From Catenibacillus scindens (GTDB taxonomy: Bacteria; Bacillota; Clostridia; Lachnospirales; Lachnospiraceae): a DNA stretch of 64,000 nt. A model generated the notes under the pieces. It saw only the letters and a list, made by a program, of their open reading frames with translations. It was not told where the DNA came from and did not search any database. Both the position numbers and the translations under genes were made by a program. The stretch covers positions 62,001 to 126,000 of the forward strand of contig NZ_JACHFW010000009.1 of the NCBI RefSeq assembly GCF_014202115.1, written 5' to 3'. Shown piece by piece: positions 45,801-54,517 of this stretch (position 1 is its first letter; every line of letters begins with the position of its first letter).

Positions 45801-46401
45801 TACCTTGACCTCCTTTAAATTCCGTCTGCAACCTTGCGATATTCAAAAAATTTTGGATCATGGTCCTGCCATCCCTGGTCATCACGGACTCAGGATGGAA
45901 CTGTACACCATACACCGGCAGGTCCTTATGAGCGATAGCCATGATCTCCTGATCATCGGTCCAGGCTGTCACCTGAAGACATCGTGGAAGATCTTCCCTG
46001 ACAGCACACAGTGAGTGGTAGCGGGCCACAGGAATCTGCCCCGAAAGCCCCTGAAACAGCGGGCAGCTCTGATCCACAAAAATTTCAGAAACTTTGCCGT
46101 GCATTAATTCTTTTGCGTAAGATACATGGCCTCCGAAAGCCTGGCAGATGGCCTGATGTCCCAGACACACTCCAAGGACAGGGATTTTTCCGGCAAAATA
46201 TTTTATAGCGTCAACACTGTAACCGGCGTCATGAGGGTGACCCGGTCCCGGAGAAATGATCAGCGCCTGGGGATTTAATTTTTCCATAGCTTCCGGCGTC
46301 ATGGCATCATTGCGGATAATTTTTATATTTCCGTAAATGCTGCCGATCAGCTGATACAGGTTGTAAACAAAACTGTCGTAATTATCAATCATTAATATCA
46401 T
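45793..46401 (-). CDS. trpG: Anthranilate synthase component II (glutamine amidotransferase)
   Basis: A 202-residue class I amidotransferase supplying ammonia to TrpE. Nucleophile Cys79 in [15 protein letters not shown]; catalytic His and Glu in VQFHPES. It may also serve para-aminobenzoate synthesis, as in Bacillus, since no pabA is seen here. The ATG at 46401 overlaps the trpE stop (ATGA) and has GGGAGG upstream. Confidence 0.96.
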   Translation of the reverse strand: MILMIDNYDSFVYNLYQLIGSIYGNIKIIRNDAMTPEAMEKLNPQALIISPGPGHPHDAGYSVDAIKYFAGKIPVLGVCLGHQAICQAFGGHVSYAKELMHGKVSEIFVDQSCPLFQGLSGQIPVARYHSLCAVREDLPRCLQVTAWTDDQEIMAIAHKDLPVYGVQFHPESVMTRDGRTMIQNFLNIARLQTEFKGGQGND

Positions 46402-47960
46402 CGTATACCTCCCTGGGCAGCGGTCAAAGCCCCGATCACAGCCTGCGCTTTGTTCCGGCATTCCACAAACTCTTTTTGCGGAACACTGTCAGCCACGATC
46501 CCCGCGCCGGACTGAACGCAGATTTTACCGTTTTTCTTATAAGCCAGGCGAATGGAAATACAAGTGTCCAGATTTCCTGTAAAATCCAGGTATCCGATGG
46601 CCCCGCCATAGACGCCCCGCCGTCTTCCCTCTAGCTCTCTGATGATCTGGCACGCCCGGATTTTCGGGGCTCCGGACAAAGTGCCCGCTGGCAGGATCGC
46701 GTCCACAGCGTCCACGGCGTCTTTTCCCTCTTCAATCTCCCCGGAAACAGTAGTTCCGATATGCATAACATGGGAAAACCGCTGGATTTGCATATATTTT
46801 TCAACTTTCACACTTCCAAGGCGGCTGATCTTTCCCAGATCGTTCCGCCCCAGATCTACAAGCATGTTATGCTCCGCCCGCTCTTTCTCGTCGGCCAGAA
46901 GTTCTTTTTCAAGCCTGTCATCCTCCACATCTGTCTTTCCCCTTGGCCGGGTCCCGGCCAGAGGGAAAGTGTGCAGTACGCCATTTTCAAGCTTTGCCAG
47001 CGTTTCTGGGGATGCCCCGGCAATTTCAATATTATCGCTGGTAAAATAAAACATATATGGGGACGGATTGGTGGTGCGCAGCACCCGGTAGGCGTCAAAG
47101 AGGCTCCCTGTCGCTTTAACCTCCATAGGATTAGAGAGAACCACCTGGAAAATATCGCCCTCACGGATATAATGTCTTGCCTTTTCCACCATCGCACAGT
47201 ACGCTTCTTCGGAGAAAACAGTTTCAAGATTTCCTTCCATGTGAAGAGGCTTAAAATGTGCCTTAGCTTGGCTGTCCAAAAGTTCTTCAATCCGGTCAAG
47301 CTGCCTCTCTGCCTCCCTGTAAGACATCTCCACATTTCGGGTGTTTACACCTGCAATGAGAATCAATTGCTGGCGGTAATGGTCAAAGGCGATCACCCGG
47401 TCAAAAAGCATTAAATCCACATCGCAAAAAGGACCGGATTCATCAAACAAGGCTCTTAATGAGGGCTCACCATACTGAATGTACTCATAGGAAAAATATC
47501 CCACAAGACCTCCGGTAAACGTGGGAAGCCCTTCCAGATGAGGCGTTTTATAGGCATTCAATATTTCCCGTATCATTTCTCCCGGATGCTGTGTATTAAA
47601 ATACCATGTGCCCGGCCTGGAGATAATATCCATAACATCCTCCGGCAGTTCATTAAATGTCTCTGTCGCAGGGGAGAATTCCTCACTGGACTCCTCATCC
47701 TGAAAACCGGTCCGTATCCGCATTTTTCCGTTAGTACAGGTCAGCTCCAGCAGCGGGTCAAATCCCAGGAACGTATATCTTCCCCATTTTTGATGACTGT
47801 CGGCGCTCTCTAAAAGATAACAATGCCTGCTGGCAGCCCGAAGCGTACGCATCACTTCAATAGGGGTAAACCGGTCGCTGAGCAATTCCCGATACACGGG
47901 AATGCGCCGGTATGCTTTGTTTTTCGCTAATTTTCTTACTTCTTCTAAAGCCGGTTTCAT
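46398..47960 (-). CDS. trpE: Anthranilate synthase component I
   Basis: A 520-residue chorismate-using enzyme. The LLES motif at residues 49-52 is the tryptophan feedback site, so the enzyme is probably inhibited by tryptophan. Catalytic stretches: GDIFQVVLSNPMEV, SPETLAKLENG, LAGTRPRGKT, DLGRNDLGKISR, LPAGTLSGAPKIRA and GAIGYLDFTGNLDTCIS. AAGGAGG precedes the ATG. First gene of the operon. Confidence 0.97.
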   Translation of the reverse strand: MKPALEEVRKLAKNKAYRRIPVYRELLSDRFTPIEVMRTLRAASRHCYLLESADSHQKWGRYTFLGFDPLLELTCTNGKMRIRTGFQDEESSEEFSPATETFNELPEDVMDIISRPGTWYFNTQHPGEMIREILNAYKTPHLEGLPTFTGGLVGYFSYEYIQYGEPSLRALFDESGPFCDVDLMLFDRVIAFDHYRQQLILIAGVNTRNVEMSYREAERQLDRIEELLDSQAKAHFKPLHMEGNLETVFSEEAYCAMVEKARHYIREGDIFQVVLSNPMEVKATGSLFDAYRVLRTTNPSPYMFYFTSDNIEIAGASPETLAKLENGVLHTFPLAGTRPRGKTDVEDDRLEKELLADEKERAEHNMLVDLGRNDLGKISRLGSVKVEKYMQIQRFSHVMHIGTTVSGEIEEGKDAVDAVDAILPAGTLSGAPKIRACQIIRELEGRRRGVYGGAIGYLDFTGNLDTCISIRLAYKKNGKICVQSGAGIVADSVPQKEFVECRNKAQAVIGALTAAQGGIR

Positions 47961-47995
47961 CTTTGACCTCCTTGTTTAATCGCCATATCTGCTGC

Positions 47996-48057
47996 AGCGC
48001 GAGCTTCGCAAAGCGGTTTTTATGTCATTTCATTTGGAAACGCAGTTTTCTATGCGT
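47996..48057. repeat. Dispersed repeat C, copy 3
   Basis: About 62 bases resembling 25508-25565 and 36727-36783, with GGAAACGCAGTTTTC near its end. It lies between the trp T-box terminator and trpE, the same relative place as copy 2 at tyrS. Confidence 0.45.
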
Positions 48058-48150
48058 CAAATACCCCGCTGCAAGCAACGGGGCAGCAAGCTAGCAGTGC
48101 CCCAAAGGGCAAAGTATTTGTTCTTTGCTCCGCTACAGTCGGTGCTAAAC

Positions 48151-48226
48151 GTGTGCCACCGGCACACAGCACCGCCAAATGGACGCGCAAGCGCGTCCAT
48201 TTGGCTCGCTGCCTGCGGGAATAAAA
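48151..48226. repeat. Dispersed repeat B, copy 2 (two hairpins)
   Basis: Hairpin GTGTGCC-ACC-GGCACAC (48151-48167), then a perfect 15-base-pair stem (48174-48188 with 48191-48205) with two-base loop. The second copy of the element at 39603-39681. It lies within the trp mRNA leader just after the T-box terminator and would be transcribed whenever the operon is read. Confidence 0.7.
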
Positions 48227-48569
48227 AAATCCGCCCATGACATAAGATATAAAATCTTATGTCAAGGACGGATGTACAATACTTGCAAATGCACTTCTTC
48301 CGCGGTGCCACCTTGATTTACGAATTAATCGTACCCTCAGCGAGATACTGACATATCTCCGGCAACTGACGTATGCCCCACGTCGCAGGATAATAAGGAA
48401 AATCTTCCCGTTCACTGCGCCCTCAGCGGTCCATTTGGCAACTTGCATCTCCATCCGGCTCTCACCTTCCCGGACTCTCTGTGGGCGCATCATTACTTTG
48501 ATCTCCGCTTCAACGGTTTATCATGTAAAATTTTATTTGATTATATACTACCGCGTTAAAGTTTGTCAA
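48223..48569 (-). promoter_or_regulatory. Tryptophan T-box riboswitch with promoter
   Basis: Promoter on the minus strand: TTGACA (48564-48569), 18 bases, TATAAT (48540-48545). The leader has a stem I region beginning AGAGAGTCCGGGAAGG, specifier codon TGG in AAATGGACC (codon at 48431-48433), T-box AAGGTGGCACCGCGG (48300-48314) and a terminator stem centred on 48248-48252 (48229-48273) followed by seven T. It should read through when tRNA-Trp is uncharged and thereby control all seven trp genes. Confidence 0.95.
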
Positions 48570-48600
48570 GAAATTTTCTGTGTAATTTTTGTGAAAATGT

Positions 48601-48708
48601 GTTACAGTTCAGCCATCAGGGATAGGTGGGATGATTTATGCTTGCATAAGGATCAGCCCGCCCCATTCCTGATGAGTCCGGCGCCGGATCATGAGCAAAG
48701 GAGCGGCG
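48601..48708. repeat. Dispersed repeat A, copy 1
   Basis: On the minus strand this 108-base stretch begins CGCCGCTCCTTTGCTCAT and ends GGCTGAACTGTAAC. Its first 81 bases align without gaps to 56059-56139 with 62 identical positions by direct count. The end resembles the terminal sequence of the MITE-like element at 35259-35433. The rest of the gap up to queA (48709-48875) shows nothing I can name. Confidence 0.65.
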
Positions 48709-48890
48709 GCAGCCGGAAACAAGATTCAAGACTTGCGCAACACAGACACACATGCTAGAATAAGTCGTTGTAATCTTCGCGCCGCCAGGCTGCGGCTTTG
48801 TCATATATTAGCGCCGGCTCTTTGTACATTTGCACAGCGTCCGGCGAACTGAACTATTACTCATTTTTCTTTAACAGGAGGAAATTAATA

Positions 48891-49916
48891 TTGAAAACTT
48901 CAGATTTTTATTTTGATCTGCCCAAAGAACTCATTGCCCAAGACCCGCTCAAAGACCGCTCCGGCTCCCGGCTCATGGTATTAGATAAAAAAACAGGCGG
49001 TGTTTCCCACCACATTTTCAGGGAAATTATTGATTTTTTAAATCCAGGAGACTGTCTTGTCATTAATAACACCAAGGTGATTCCCGCCAGACTCCACGGC
49101 ATCAAAGAGGATACCGGCGCTCATGTGGAAGTCCTCCTCTTAAAACGTCTGGAAAATGATGTGTGGGAAACTCTGGTAAAGCCTGGACGCAAACTCCGTC
49201 CGGGAGCGAAAATTTCTTTTGGGGACGGTCTTTTAAAGGCTGAAGTTCTGGATATTGTAGATGAGGGAAACCGGCGCATTCGCTTCACCTACGACGGTAT
49301 TTTTGAGGAAATCCTCGACCGTCTGGGCGAAATGCCCCTGCCCCCTTATATTACCCACAAATTGGAAGATAAAAGCCGTTATCAGACCGTTTACGCCAAG
49401 TATGACGGTTCCGCCGCCGCTCCCACCGCCGGCCTCCATTTTACAAAAGAGCTTCTTGACGCCATCCAGGCCAAGGGAATAAAAATTGCCAACATTACTC
49501 TCCATGTTGGTCTGGGCACATTCCGCCCGGTGAAGGTGGACGATGTCACTTTGCACCACATGCACTCCGAATTTTATATGGTGGACGAAGAGGCCGCGCA
49601 AATCATTAATGAGACAAAGGATAGCGGCGGACGGGTCATCGCTGTAGGCACCACAAGCACCCGGACTCTGGAAACTGTGGCCGATGACAATGGCCATGTG
49701 CGCCCCTGCAGCGGCTGGACACAGATCTTTATCTACCCCGGCTATACCTTTAAATGTATCGACGCTCTGATCACCAATTTTCATCTGCCTGAATCCACAC
49801 TCCTGATGCTGGTGTCCGCTCTGGCCTCAAAGGATATGATCTTAAACGCTTACCACATCGCCGTGGAAGAAAAATACCGTTTTTTCAGTTTTGGCGATGC
49901 CATGTTTATCCACTAA
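48891..49916 (+). CDS. queA: S-adenosylmethionine:tRNA ribosyltransferase-isomerase
   Basis: A 341-residue enzyme that transfers and isomerises the ribose of SAM onto 7-aminomethyl-7-deazaguanine in tRNA to make epoxyqueuosine. [28 protein letters not shown] opens it; [22 protein letters not shown] and [11 protein letters not shown] are signature stretches. The start is TTG at 48891, nine bases after AGGAGG; the frame is open upstream but the extra 31 residues do not match the family. Other queuosine genes are not in the window. Confidence 0.95.
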   Translation: MKTSDFYFDLPKELIAQDPLKDRSGSRLMVLDKKTGGVSHHIFREIIDFLNPGDCLVINNTKVIPARLHGIKEDTGAHVEVLLLKRLENDVWETLVKPGRKLRPGAKISFGDGLLKAEVLDIVDEGNRRIRFTYDGIFEEILDRLGEMPLPPYITHKLEDKSRYQTVYAKYDGSAAAPTAGLHFTKELLDAIQAKGIKIANITLHVGLGTFRPVKVDDVTLHHMHSEFYMVDEEAAQIINETKDSGGRVIAVGTTSTRTLETVADDNGHVRPCSGWTQIFIYPGYTFKCIDALITNFHLPESTLLMLVSALASKDMILNAYHIAVEEKYRFFSFGDAMFIH

Positions 49917-49942
49917 AAATTTCACCGGCCATGGATAGCCCT

Positions 49943-50641
49943 CTATCCATGGCGGAACCGAACCTTTGACCGCGGAAGGCGGCGCTCGTTTTCTCCGCCC
50001 CTGGAGCTGTTCCAGGATGAAATACATCCATTTTCCAATACAACGATCCGATCTCCAAAAGCACATACATCGGTATATTTTGATGCGGTCACAAGGGCGC
50101 ACAGGTGATAGTGACGCACCAGTTTTTTTATGGATTCCCGCACTTCATCGCTCCTGCTCCGCTCTAAAAACTCAAAAGGAGCATCTAAAAGAAGAACCTT
50201 TGGCTTTGTGGTCATTATCCGGGCCACAGCCACTTTCAGCCGCTGTTCCCCTGAAAGCTGTGTGATCTTTTTGGTCAGAAAATCCTCCAGTCCCAGAAGC
50301 TGAATGATCTCATTCACGTCAGACATGGAAGATATGGGCCTGTACCGGATATCAGAAATAATATTTTTATATACGTTCATGTCCCATAAGAAGTCAAAAT
50401 CTCTGAAAACAACATTCACAGGTCTCTCCTCCGGGGGAACGCCGATAATATTATACCCGTCAATGATAATATTGCCACAGTCGCCATTGTAGACGCCCAA
50501 TATGAGATTTAATAATGTTGTTTTTCCGCTGCCAGGCCGGCCTAATATGGATACAATCTCCCCGCCGGCCACTTTCAGATCTATGTGATCCAAAACAAGA
50601 TGGCCGTCAAAAGATTTTCTTAAATTTTCCAGCACTAACAT
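49943..50641 (-). CDS. Orphan ABC ATPase with degenerate catalytic site
   Basis: A 232-residue ABC domain of the PotA/CysA style. Walker A GRPGSGKT at residues 34-41 is intact and the signature reads LSGEQ. Other conserved residues are changed: the Walker B glutamate is alanine (VLLLDAPFEF in place of LDEP), the Q-loop glutamine is arginine (VVFRDFDFLW) and the switch histidine is missing (VTASKYTDV in place of VTHD). It probably binds ATP but hydrolyses it poorly. No permease gene is adjacent. Role unknown; it may be regulatory. Confidence 0.85.
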   Translation of the reverse strand: MLVLENLRKSFDGHLVLDHIDLKVAGGEIVSILGRPGSGKTTLLNLILGVYNGDCGNIIIDGYNIIGVPPEERPVNVVFRDFDFLWDMNVYKNIISDIRYRPISSMSDVNEIIQLLGLEDFLTKKITQLSGEQRLKVAVARIMTTKPKVLLLDAPFEFLERSRSDEVRESIKKLVRHYHLCALVTASKYTDVCAFGDRIVVLENGCISSWNSSRGGENERRLPRSKVRFRHG

Positions 50642-50839
50642 CTTATTTTGCCTTCCTCCATCAAAACATTCACTTTTACAGAAGATCCTGTTAAATCTTC
50701 TCCCGCATCTTACAGATAATAGAATATTTTATCAATTAGGACAGTCCTATGCTATCACATTTCAGAAAAATAATCGTAAAATTACTGTAAAGGCAAAATG
50801 CAGCCTCGTTCAGCCATCAAAAGACAGGCAGACCAAACA

Positions 50840-50902
50840 GTTACACAGTGTAACCGTAGAAAAGATATCCGCATGGACATTCTCAAAAATTCATGTTAAG
50901 AT
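50840..50902 (+). promoter_or_regulatory. Probable yihY promoter with upstream palindrome
   Basis: TGGACA (50874-50879), 17 bases, TAAGAT (50897-50902). A perfect 15-base palindrome GTTACAC-A-GTGTAAC (50840-50854) lies 19 bases upstream of the -35 box, a place where activators or repressors bind. The gap 50642-50972 otherwise shows no gene. Confidence 0.5.
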
Positions 50903-50972
50903 GATATAAAATAAGCTAAGATCGTCAATCATAATAGAGTGAGCAAATATTATCCCAAAGGATCGGTGGACA

Positions 50973-51806
50973 ATGGCGGCATTAATCAAATGGATCAAAG
51001 GTATCTTGAACAAAATCAAAGATGATCATGTCTCTGCTTACGCGGCTCAGTCCGCTTTTTTTATCATATTATCAGCGGTACCCTTTTTAATGCTGCTTCT
51101 GATTCTGCTGAAATATGTTCCCCTAGAGACAGAAACACTCATCGACAATATCGGCGATTTTTTTCCGGCGGACACAGGAAAATTTATTATTTATATCATC
51201 CAGGAGATCAATACAAAGACCTCCGGAACTGTACTGTCTATCACTATCATCGCCCTGCTGTGGTCCTCAGGGAAGGGAATCCTGTCGCTGAGCCGGGGAA
51301 TGAACTCCATCTATGGCATTAAAGAGACCCGCAACTATGTTCTTCTTCGGATCATCTCCACCATATACACCCTGATTTTCGCCTTTATGATCATCTTTAC
51401 TTTAGTTGTCCTCGTATTTGGCAACCGGATCTACCTGTGGATCTGTGAAAAGCTTCCCTTCTTAAACGACGTGGCTGCTTTTCTCATCAGCATACGGACC
51501 ATCTCTGCCATGGCAATACTGACCCTGTTTTTCCTGATCTTTTATAAGGTTCTTCCCAACAAAAAAGTCAGTTTTTACCATCAGCTCCCCGGAGCTGTAT
51601 TTTCCGGCCTTGGATGGATGATCACTTCCTACATTTTTTCTATCTATGTGGATTTTTCCGGCGGTCTGTCCAATATGTACGGCAGTCTTACAAGCATCAT
51701 CGTCACCATGCTCTGGCTCTATTTCTGCATGAACATCTTCTTTCTCGGCGCCGAGTTAAATATTCTATGGTTTTCCCCCGACCGGAAAAAAATACTCTCC
51801 ATTTAG
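50973..51806 (+). CDS. YihY/BrkB family membrane protein
   Basis: A 277-residue protein with about six membrane segments. HVSAYAAQSAFFIILSAVPFLMLLLILLKYVP (residues 20-51), LWSSGKGILSLSRGMNSIYG and PGAVFSGLGWMITSYIFSIYVDFSGGLSNMYGSLTSIIVTMLWLYFCMNIFFLGAELN are the family's conserved regions. Once misnamed ribonuclease BN; true function unsettled, possibly envelope transport. Convergent with the SpoIID-type gene and separated from it by a shared terminator. Confidence 0.93.
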   Translation: MAALIKWIKGILNKIKDDHVSAYAAQSAFFIILSAVPFLMLLLILLKYVPLETETLIDNIGDFFPADTGKFIIYIIQEINTKTSGTVLSITIIALLWSSGKGILSLSRGMNSIYGIKETRNYVLLRIISTIYTLIFAFMIIFTLVVLVFGNRIYLWICEKLPFLNDVAAFLISIRTISAMAILTLFFLIFYKVLPNKKVSFYHQLPGAVFSGLGWMITSYIFSIYVDFSGGLSNMYGSLTSIIVTMLWLYFCMNIFFLGAELNILWFSPDRKKILSI

Positions 51807-51817
51807 ATTTCAAGGAA

Positions 51818-51853
51818 AAAATCTCCGGGTCCTTTATGGTTCCCGGAGATTTT
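51818..51853. terminator. Bidirectional terminator between yihY and the SpoIID-type gene
   Basis: Twelve-base-pair stem AAAATCTCCGGG/CCCGGAGATTTT with a 12-base loop. The stop codon of the SpoIID-type gene lies in the loop, so the last codons of that gene are part of the terminator. Confidence 0.9.
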
Positions 51854-54137
51854 CTATAGCCACGTCCTCAAAATAAAAATGGAGGATCTCATAGCAGTCC
51901 AGCCCACGATTGGCCAGCATCAGCACTCCATTCTGGCTCATACCTGTACCGTGACCGTAACCTCCGCCCCGGAGAGTGTAGATCTGATCCCCTTGGGCCT
52001 CAATGTAAAAATAGCCGCTGGGAAGCATGGTCATCGTCCCTGCGTCAGTGCCGTCATGACACAGAACTAAAGATTCCAACGGGGCCAGAAGCAGACGGAT
52101 ATTATACTCTCCCTGGACCAAGATCACCGCCTCAGTTCCCTCGATTACCATCGACTTAATGACGCCGCTTTCACTCCGTTCCCTGACATAGAGATCAATA
52201 ATATCTCCCACTGTGGATATTTCTTTTTCCACAAAACTTCCGCCCTCATCCATAACAAGGATCTGGGAAGGCACCGTCCGGATACGTGTAAGGAGACTTT
52301 TATCAACTGATTCCCGGATATTCACGGAGGATAAAGTCGTCTCCCATCGGAACCAGGATATGTCTTTCTCAAAATAATCTTTTGAGGCATAGTCATCAAT
52401 AAAGGATTTAAAAACATCTTCTGATGACAGATCTCTCTCTTCTTCTCCCAAAATCTGAAGGCGTCCATGGATATAGGGCACACCGTTCCCGGAAATCCAC
52501 ACATCCTCCGGATCCGAGCTGCTTCCGCTAGACGTAGAATAAAAATAAGCCTGAACCGGCTCCCCCTCCCATACAAGGGCCTGACCGGCGGTTTCATCCA
52601 CAGCCTGACAAGTTCTTGAATCCTCATCGGCGTTATTGTACACCTGTGTGGCCATGCTGTCATCCACATCGGCGTCCCACTGGGGGAATCGGGGATTTTG
52701 AATCGAAGCGGCGGCAAAACTTCTGGCACAGACCGCCTGGGTCTTTAAAGCTTCCATCTCGTAGGAGGCTGGCATCTCACTGGGAATGACCCCATATAAA
52801 TAATCTTCCATGAGTAACTCATTGACAAGAACAAGCCCCTGATCATCGGCAATGATCTCCAGGGCGCCTCTGTACCGGGGATGGCCCTGACTCCGGTTTA
52901 AAGACAAAATCTCAATGGTTCCCGCCGTGGCTGATGTAAATACTGTCATCGACGGCTGTCCCGCAAGAGCAGAAAGATCTATAGTCAACATCTCACCGGC
53001 CTGGTATTCCCTGCGCTCGCCCTGGCAGACAGTCCAAAAAGGAACGCTGCTTGTCAGGGTAACACCGGAATGAATATAACCTGTATAGCCGTCACAACTT
53101 AAAAGCACCCGGATCGTCTCTTCCTGGGAGGAGGCCCGGATCAGGGCCGCACATATCTTCTGATCCTCCACAACAAATTCCGTATACATGCTTCCTGCAG
53201 ACAGGCTGTCTCTCCCCTGGCAGGTAATCCCCTGCTCCATATTCAGAACAATAAAATCCTCTGTCGTGGCCACTTTCCCGTAGTTTTCAATGTCAATAGA
53301 TTCATCGTCCACAGAGAGGATCGTTCCCTTGATCACCGTTGGCTTTAATGTGATCTTAGACAACTCCCGGTCCTCAAAAGTCATATCCGCCATGACTTTC
53401 TCCACCGGTTCAGTCAAAATCCGGTCCAGCTCAAAGACACGGTAATACCCGTTAATAAAAACCGTCATCTGATCCTGATCACCGGAAGTAATCCATACAT
53501 TGTTAACCTGGACGGTCTTGGGGCAGACGCCGTTGATCCCACCAATTTCGCCGCCGCACACATAGGCAAAAACGCAGGTATCCATATAACTGTCCAGAGA
53601 CAGGCCTACAAAACTAAAAAGACCCTCCTGGGTCAGGCACTGCCAGGATGAAAGTCCTTCCACATTAGATGATGTGCCAAGGATCAACAATTCCTGCTTT
53701 TTTACATGGCCGGACCGGGCCGCTATAAGATCGTACAGCTCAAACCACTGGCTGGCTGGAATGGGCCGCGTCTCCCCGGCATCAAATGAAAAAGACAGAA
53801 ACTCTGTCTGAACCTCGAAGGCTCCGGCGATTTTCTTCGCCTCGCCGTAAGTTAACGGTTCCATGGCCCACAAATCCACCATCTCCCCGGATTCCGGCCC
53901 CAATCCAAAGCATTCTTCAGACCGTTCTATGTAAGGCGAGTACCACGCCTGTCCCTCCTCCAAGCTGTCCGTGGCGATCCCATCCGGACCGTCTTTGGCG
54001 AGGACTGACATTTTAGCGGCAGCACTGCGGCTAATCCATGTCTCATCTTTATGTCCGCCATAAAGCCAGACGATCATCCAGGCAGTAACGCACAGAAGAA
54101 CGCTTAAAATACCTATAAGCCAATATTGTCTTTTCAT
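51834..54137 (-). CDS. Large SpoIID/LytB-domain protein
   Basis: A 767-residue exported protein: signal anchor at residues 5-26, an uncharacterised region of beta-rich appearance (about 30-430), then a SpoIID domain. The SpoIID hallmarks are YLYGVIPSEMPASYEMEALKTQAVCARSFA with the catalytic-type Glu454, YFYSTSSGSSSDPEDVW and, near the end, GGGYGHGTGMSQNGVLMLA. SpoIID is a lytic transglycosylase that acts with SpoIIM and SpoIIP in engulfment; this protein is more than twice as long as B. subtilis SpoIID, so it may be a LytB-like vegetative relative. GAAAGGG precedes the ATG. Confidence 0.88.
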   Translation of the reverse strand: MKRQYWLIGILSVLLCVTAWMIVWLYGGHKDETWISRSAAAKMSVLAKDGPDGIATDSLEEGQAWYSPYIERSEECFGLGPESGEMVDLWAMEPLTYGEAKKIAGAFEVQTEFLSFSFDAGETRPIPASQWFELYDLIAARSGHVKKQELLILGTSSNVEGLSSWQCLTQEGLFSFVGLSLDSYMDTCVFAYVCGGEIGGINGVCPKTVQVNNVWITSGDQDQMTVFINGYYRVFELDRILTEPVEKVMADMTFEDRELSKITLKPTVIKGTILSVDDESIDIENYGKVATTEDFIVLNMEQGITCQGRDSLSAGSMYTEFVVEDQKICAALIRASSQEETIRVLLSCDGYTGYIHSGVTLTSSVPFWTVCQGERREYQAGEMLTIDLSALAGQPSMTVFTSATAGTIEILSLNRSQGHPRYRGALEIIADDQGLVLVNELLMEDYLYGVIPSEMPASYEMEALKTQAVCARSFAAASIQNPRFPQWDADVDDSMATQVYNNADEDSRTCQAVDETAGQALVWEGEPVQAYFYSTSSGSSSDPEDVWISGNGVPYIHGRLQILGEEERDLSSEDVFKSFIDDYASKDYFEKDISWFRWETTLSSVNIRESVDKSLLTRIRTVPSQILVMDEGGSFVEKEISTVGDIIDLYVRERSESGVIKSMVIEGTEAVILVQGEYNIRLLLAPLESLVLCHDGTDAGTMTMLPSGYFYIEAQGDQIYTLRGGGYGHGTGMSQNGVLMLANRGLDCYEILHFYFEDVAIENLREP

Positions 54138-54239
54138 AAAGCCCTTTCCATCTGTTAAATATCCTATGATACTGTTTGATCAGGCAAGACATCACCGCGA
54201 GAGTGACTTCCCACCGCCTGCACGGGGAATCAAATGACT

Positions 54240-54278
54240 AAAAAGAGACGCTCCACATTCATGTGTGCGTCTCTTTTT
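54240..54278 (-). terminator. Terminator of the 6S RNA gene
   Basis: Twelve-base-pair stem AAAAAGAGACGC/GCGTCTCTTTTT with an inner CACAT/ATGTG stem, then TTTTTAG on the minus strand. Confidence 0.88.
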
Positions 54279-54284
54279 TATCTT

Positions 54285-54482
54285 ATGTATGTCCCAGGGT
54301 GCCGTTCCCCGCTATTTGACGCCTAGCCTAACGCCAGGTGGGTAATCTCGTCGGTCTTTCTGTCTTCCACTGCAAACGGAGGCCTGACATATTGCCCGAT
54401 ATCAAATTTCCCGTCAAATGAAATGTAGGTTCAAAATTGCAGGGTGATCGAACACTCCAGGAAATCTCTTGGCTTTTATCTG
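54285..54482 (-). ncRNA. ssrS: 6S RNA
   Basis: About 198 bases on the minus strand. The 5' part reads TCCTGGAGTGTTCGATCACC and TTGAACCTACA, and the 3' part GGGAACGGCACCCTGGGA; the two ends pair to form the closing stem (TCCTGGAGTG with CACCCTGGGA, one mismatch and two wobbles). The middle is open with short stems. This arrangement of GTTCG and CGGCA-CCTGGGA ends is the 6S pattern of Firmicutes and parallels E. coli 6S. It should bind housekeeping RNA polymerase and mimic an open promoter. A strong promoter precedes it and a terminator follows. The identification is from memory of the pattern. Confidence 0.82.
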
Positions 54483-54488
54483 AAATTA

Positions 54489-54517
54489 ATTATATATGAT
54501 ACTGTAGGAAATTTCAA
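54489..54517 (-). promoter_or_regulatory. Promoter of 6S RNA
   Basis: On the minus strand TTGAAA (54512-54517), 17 bases, TATAAT (54489-54494). The -35 box overlaps the stop codon of the sigma factor gene. Confidence 0.8.

Noticed and set aside
48616-48804. 62-codon frame near the trp leader resembling one at 56017-56223
   Set aside because: The shared words come from repeat A; both frames lack ribosome sites and cross terminators.
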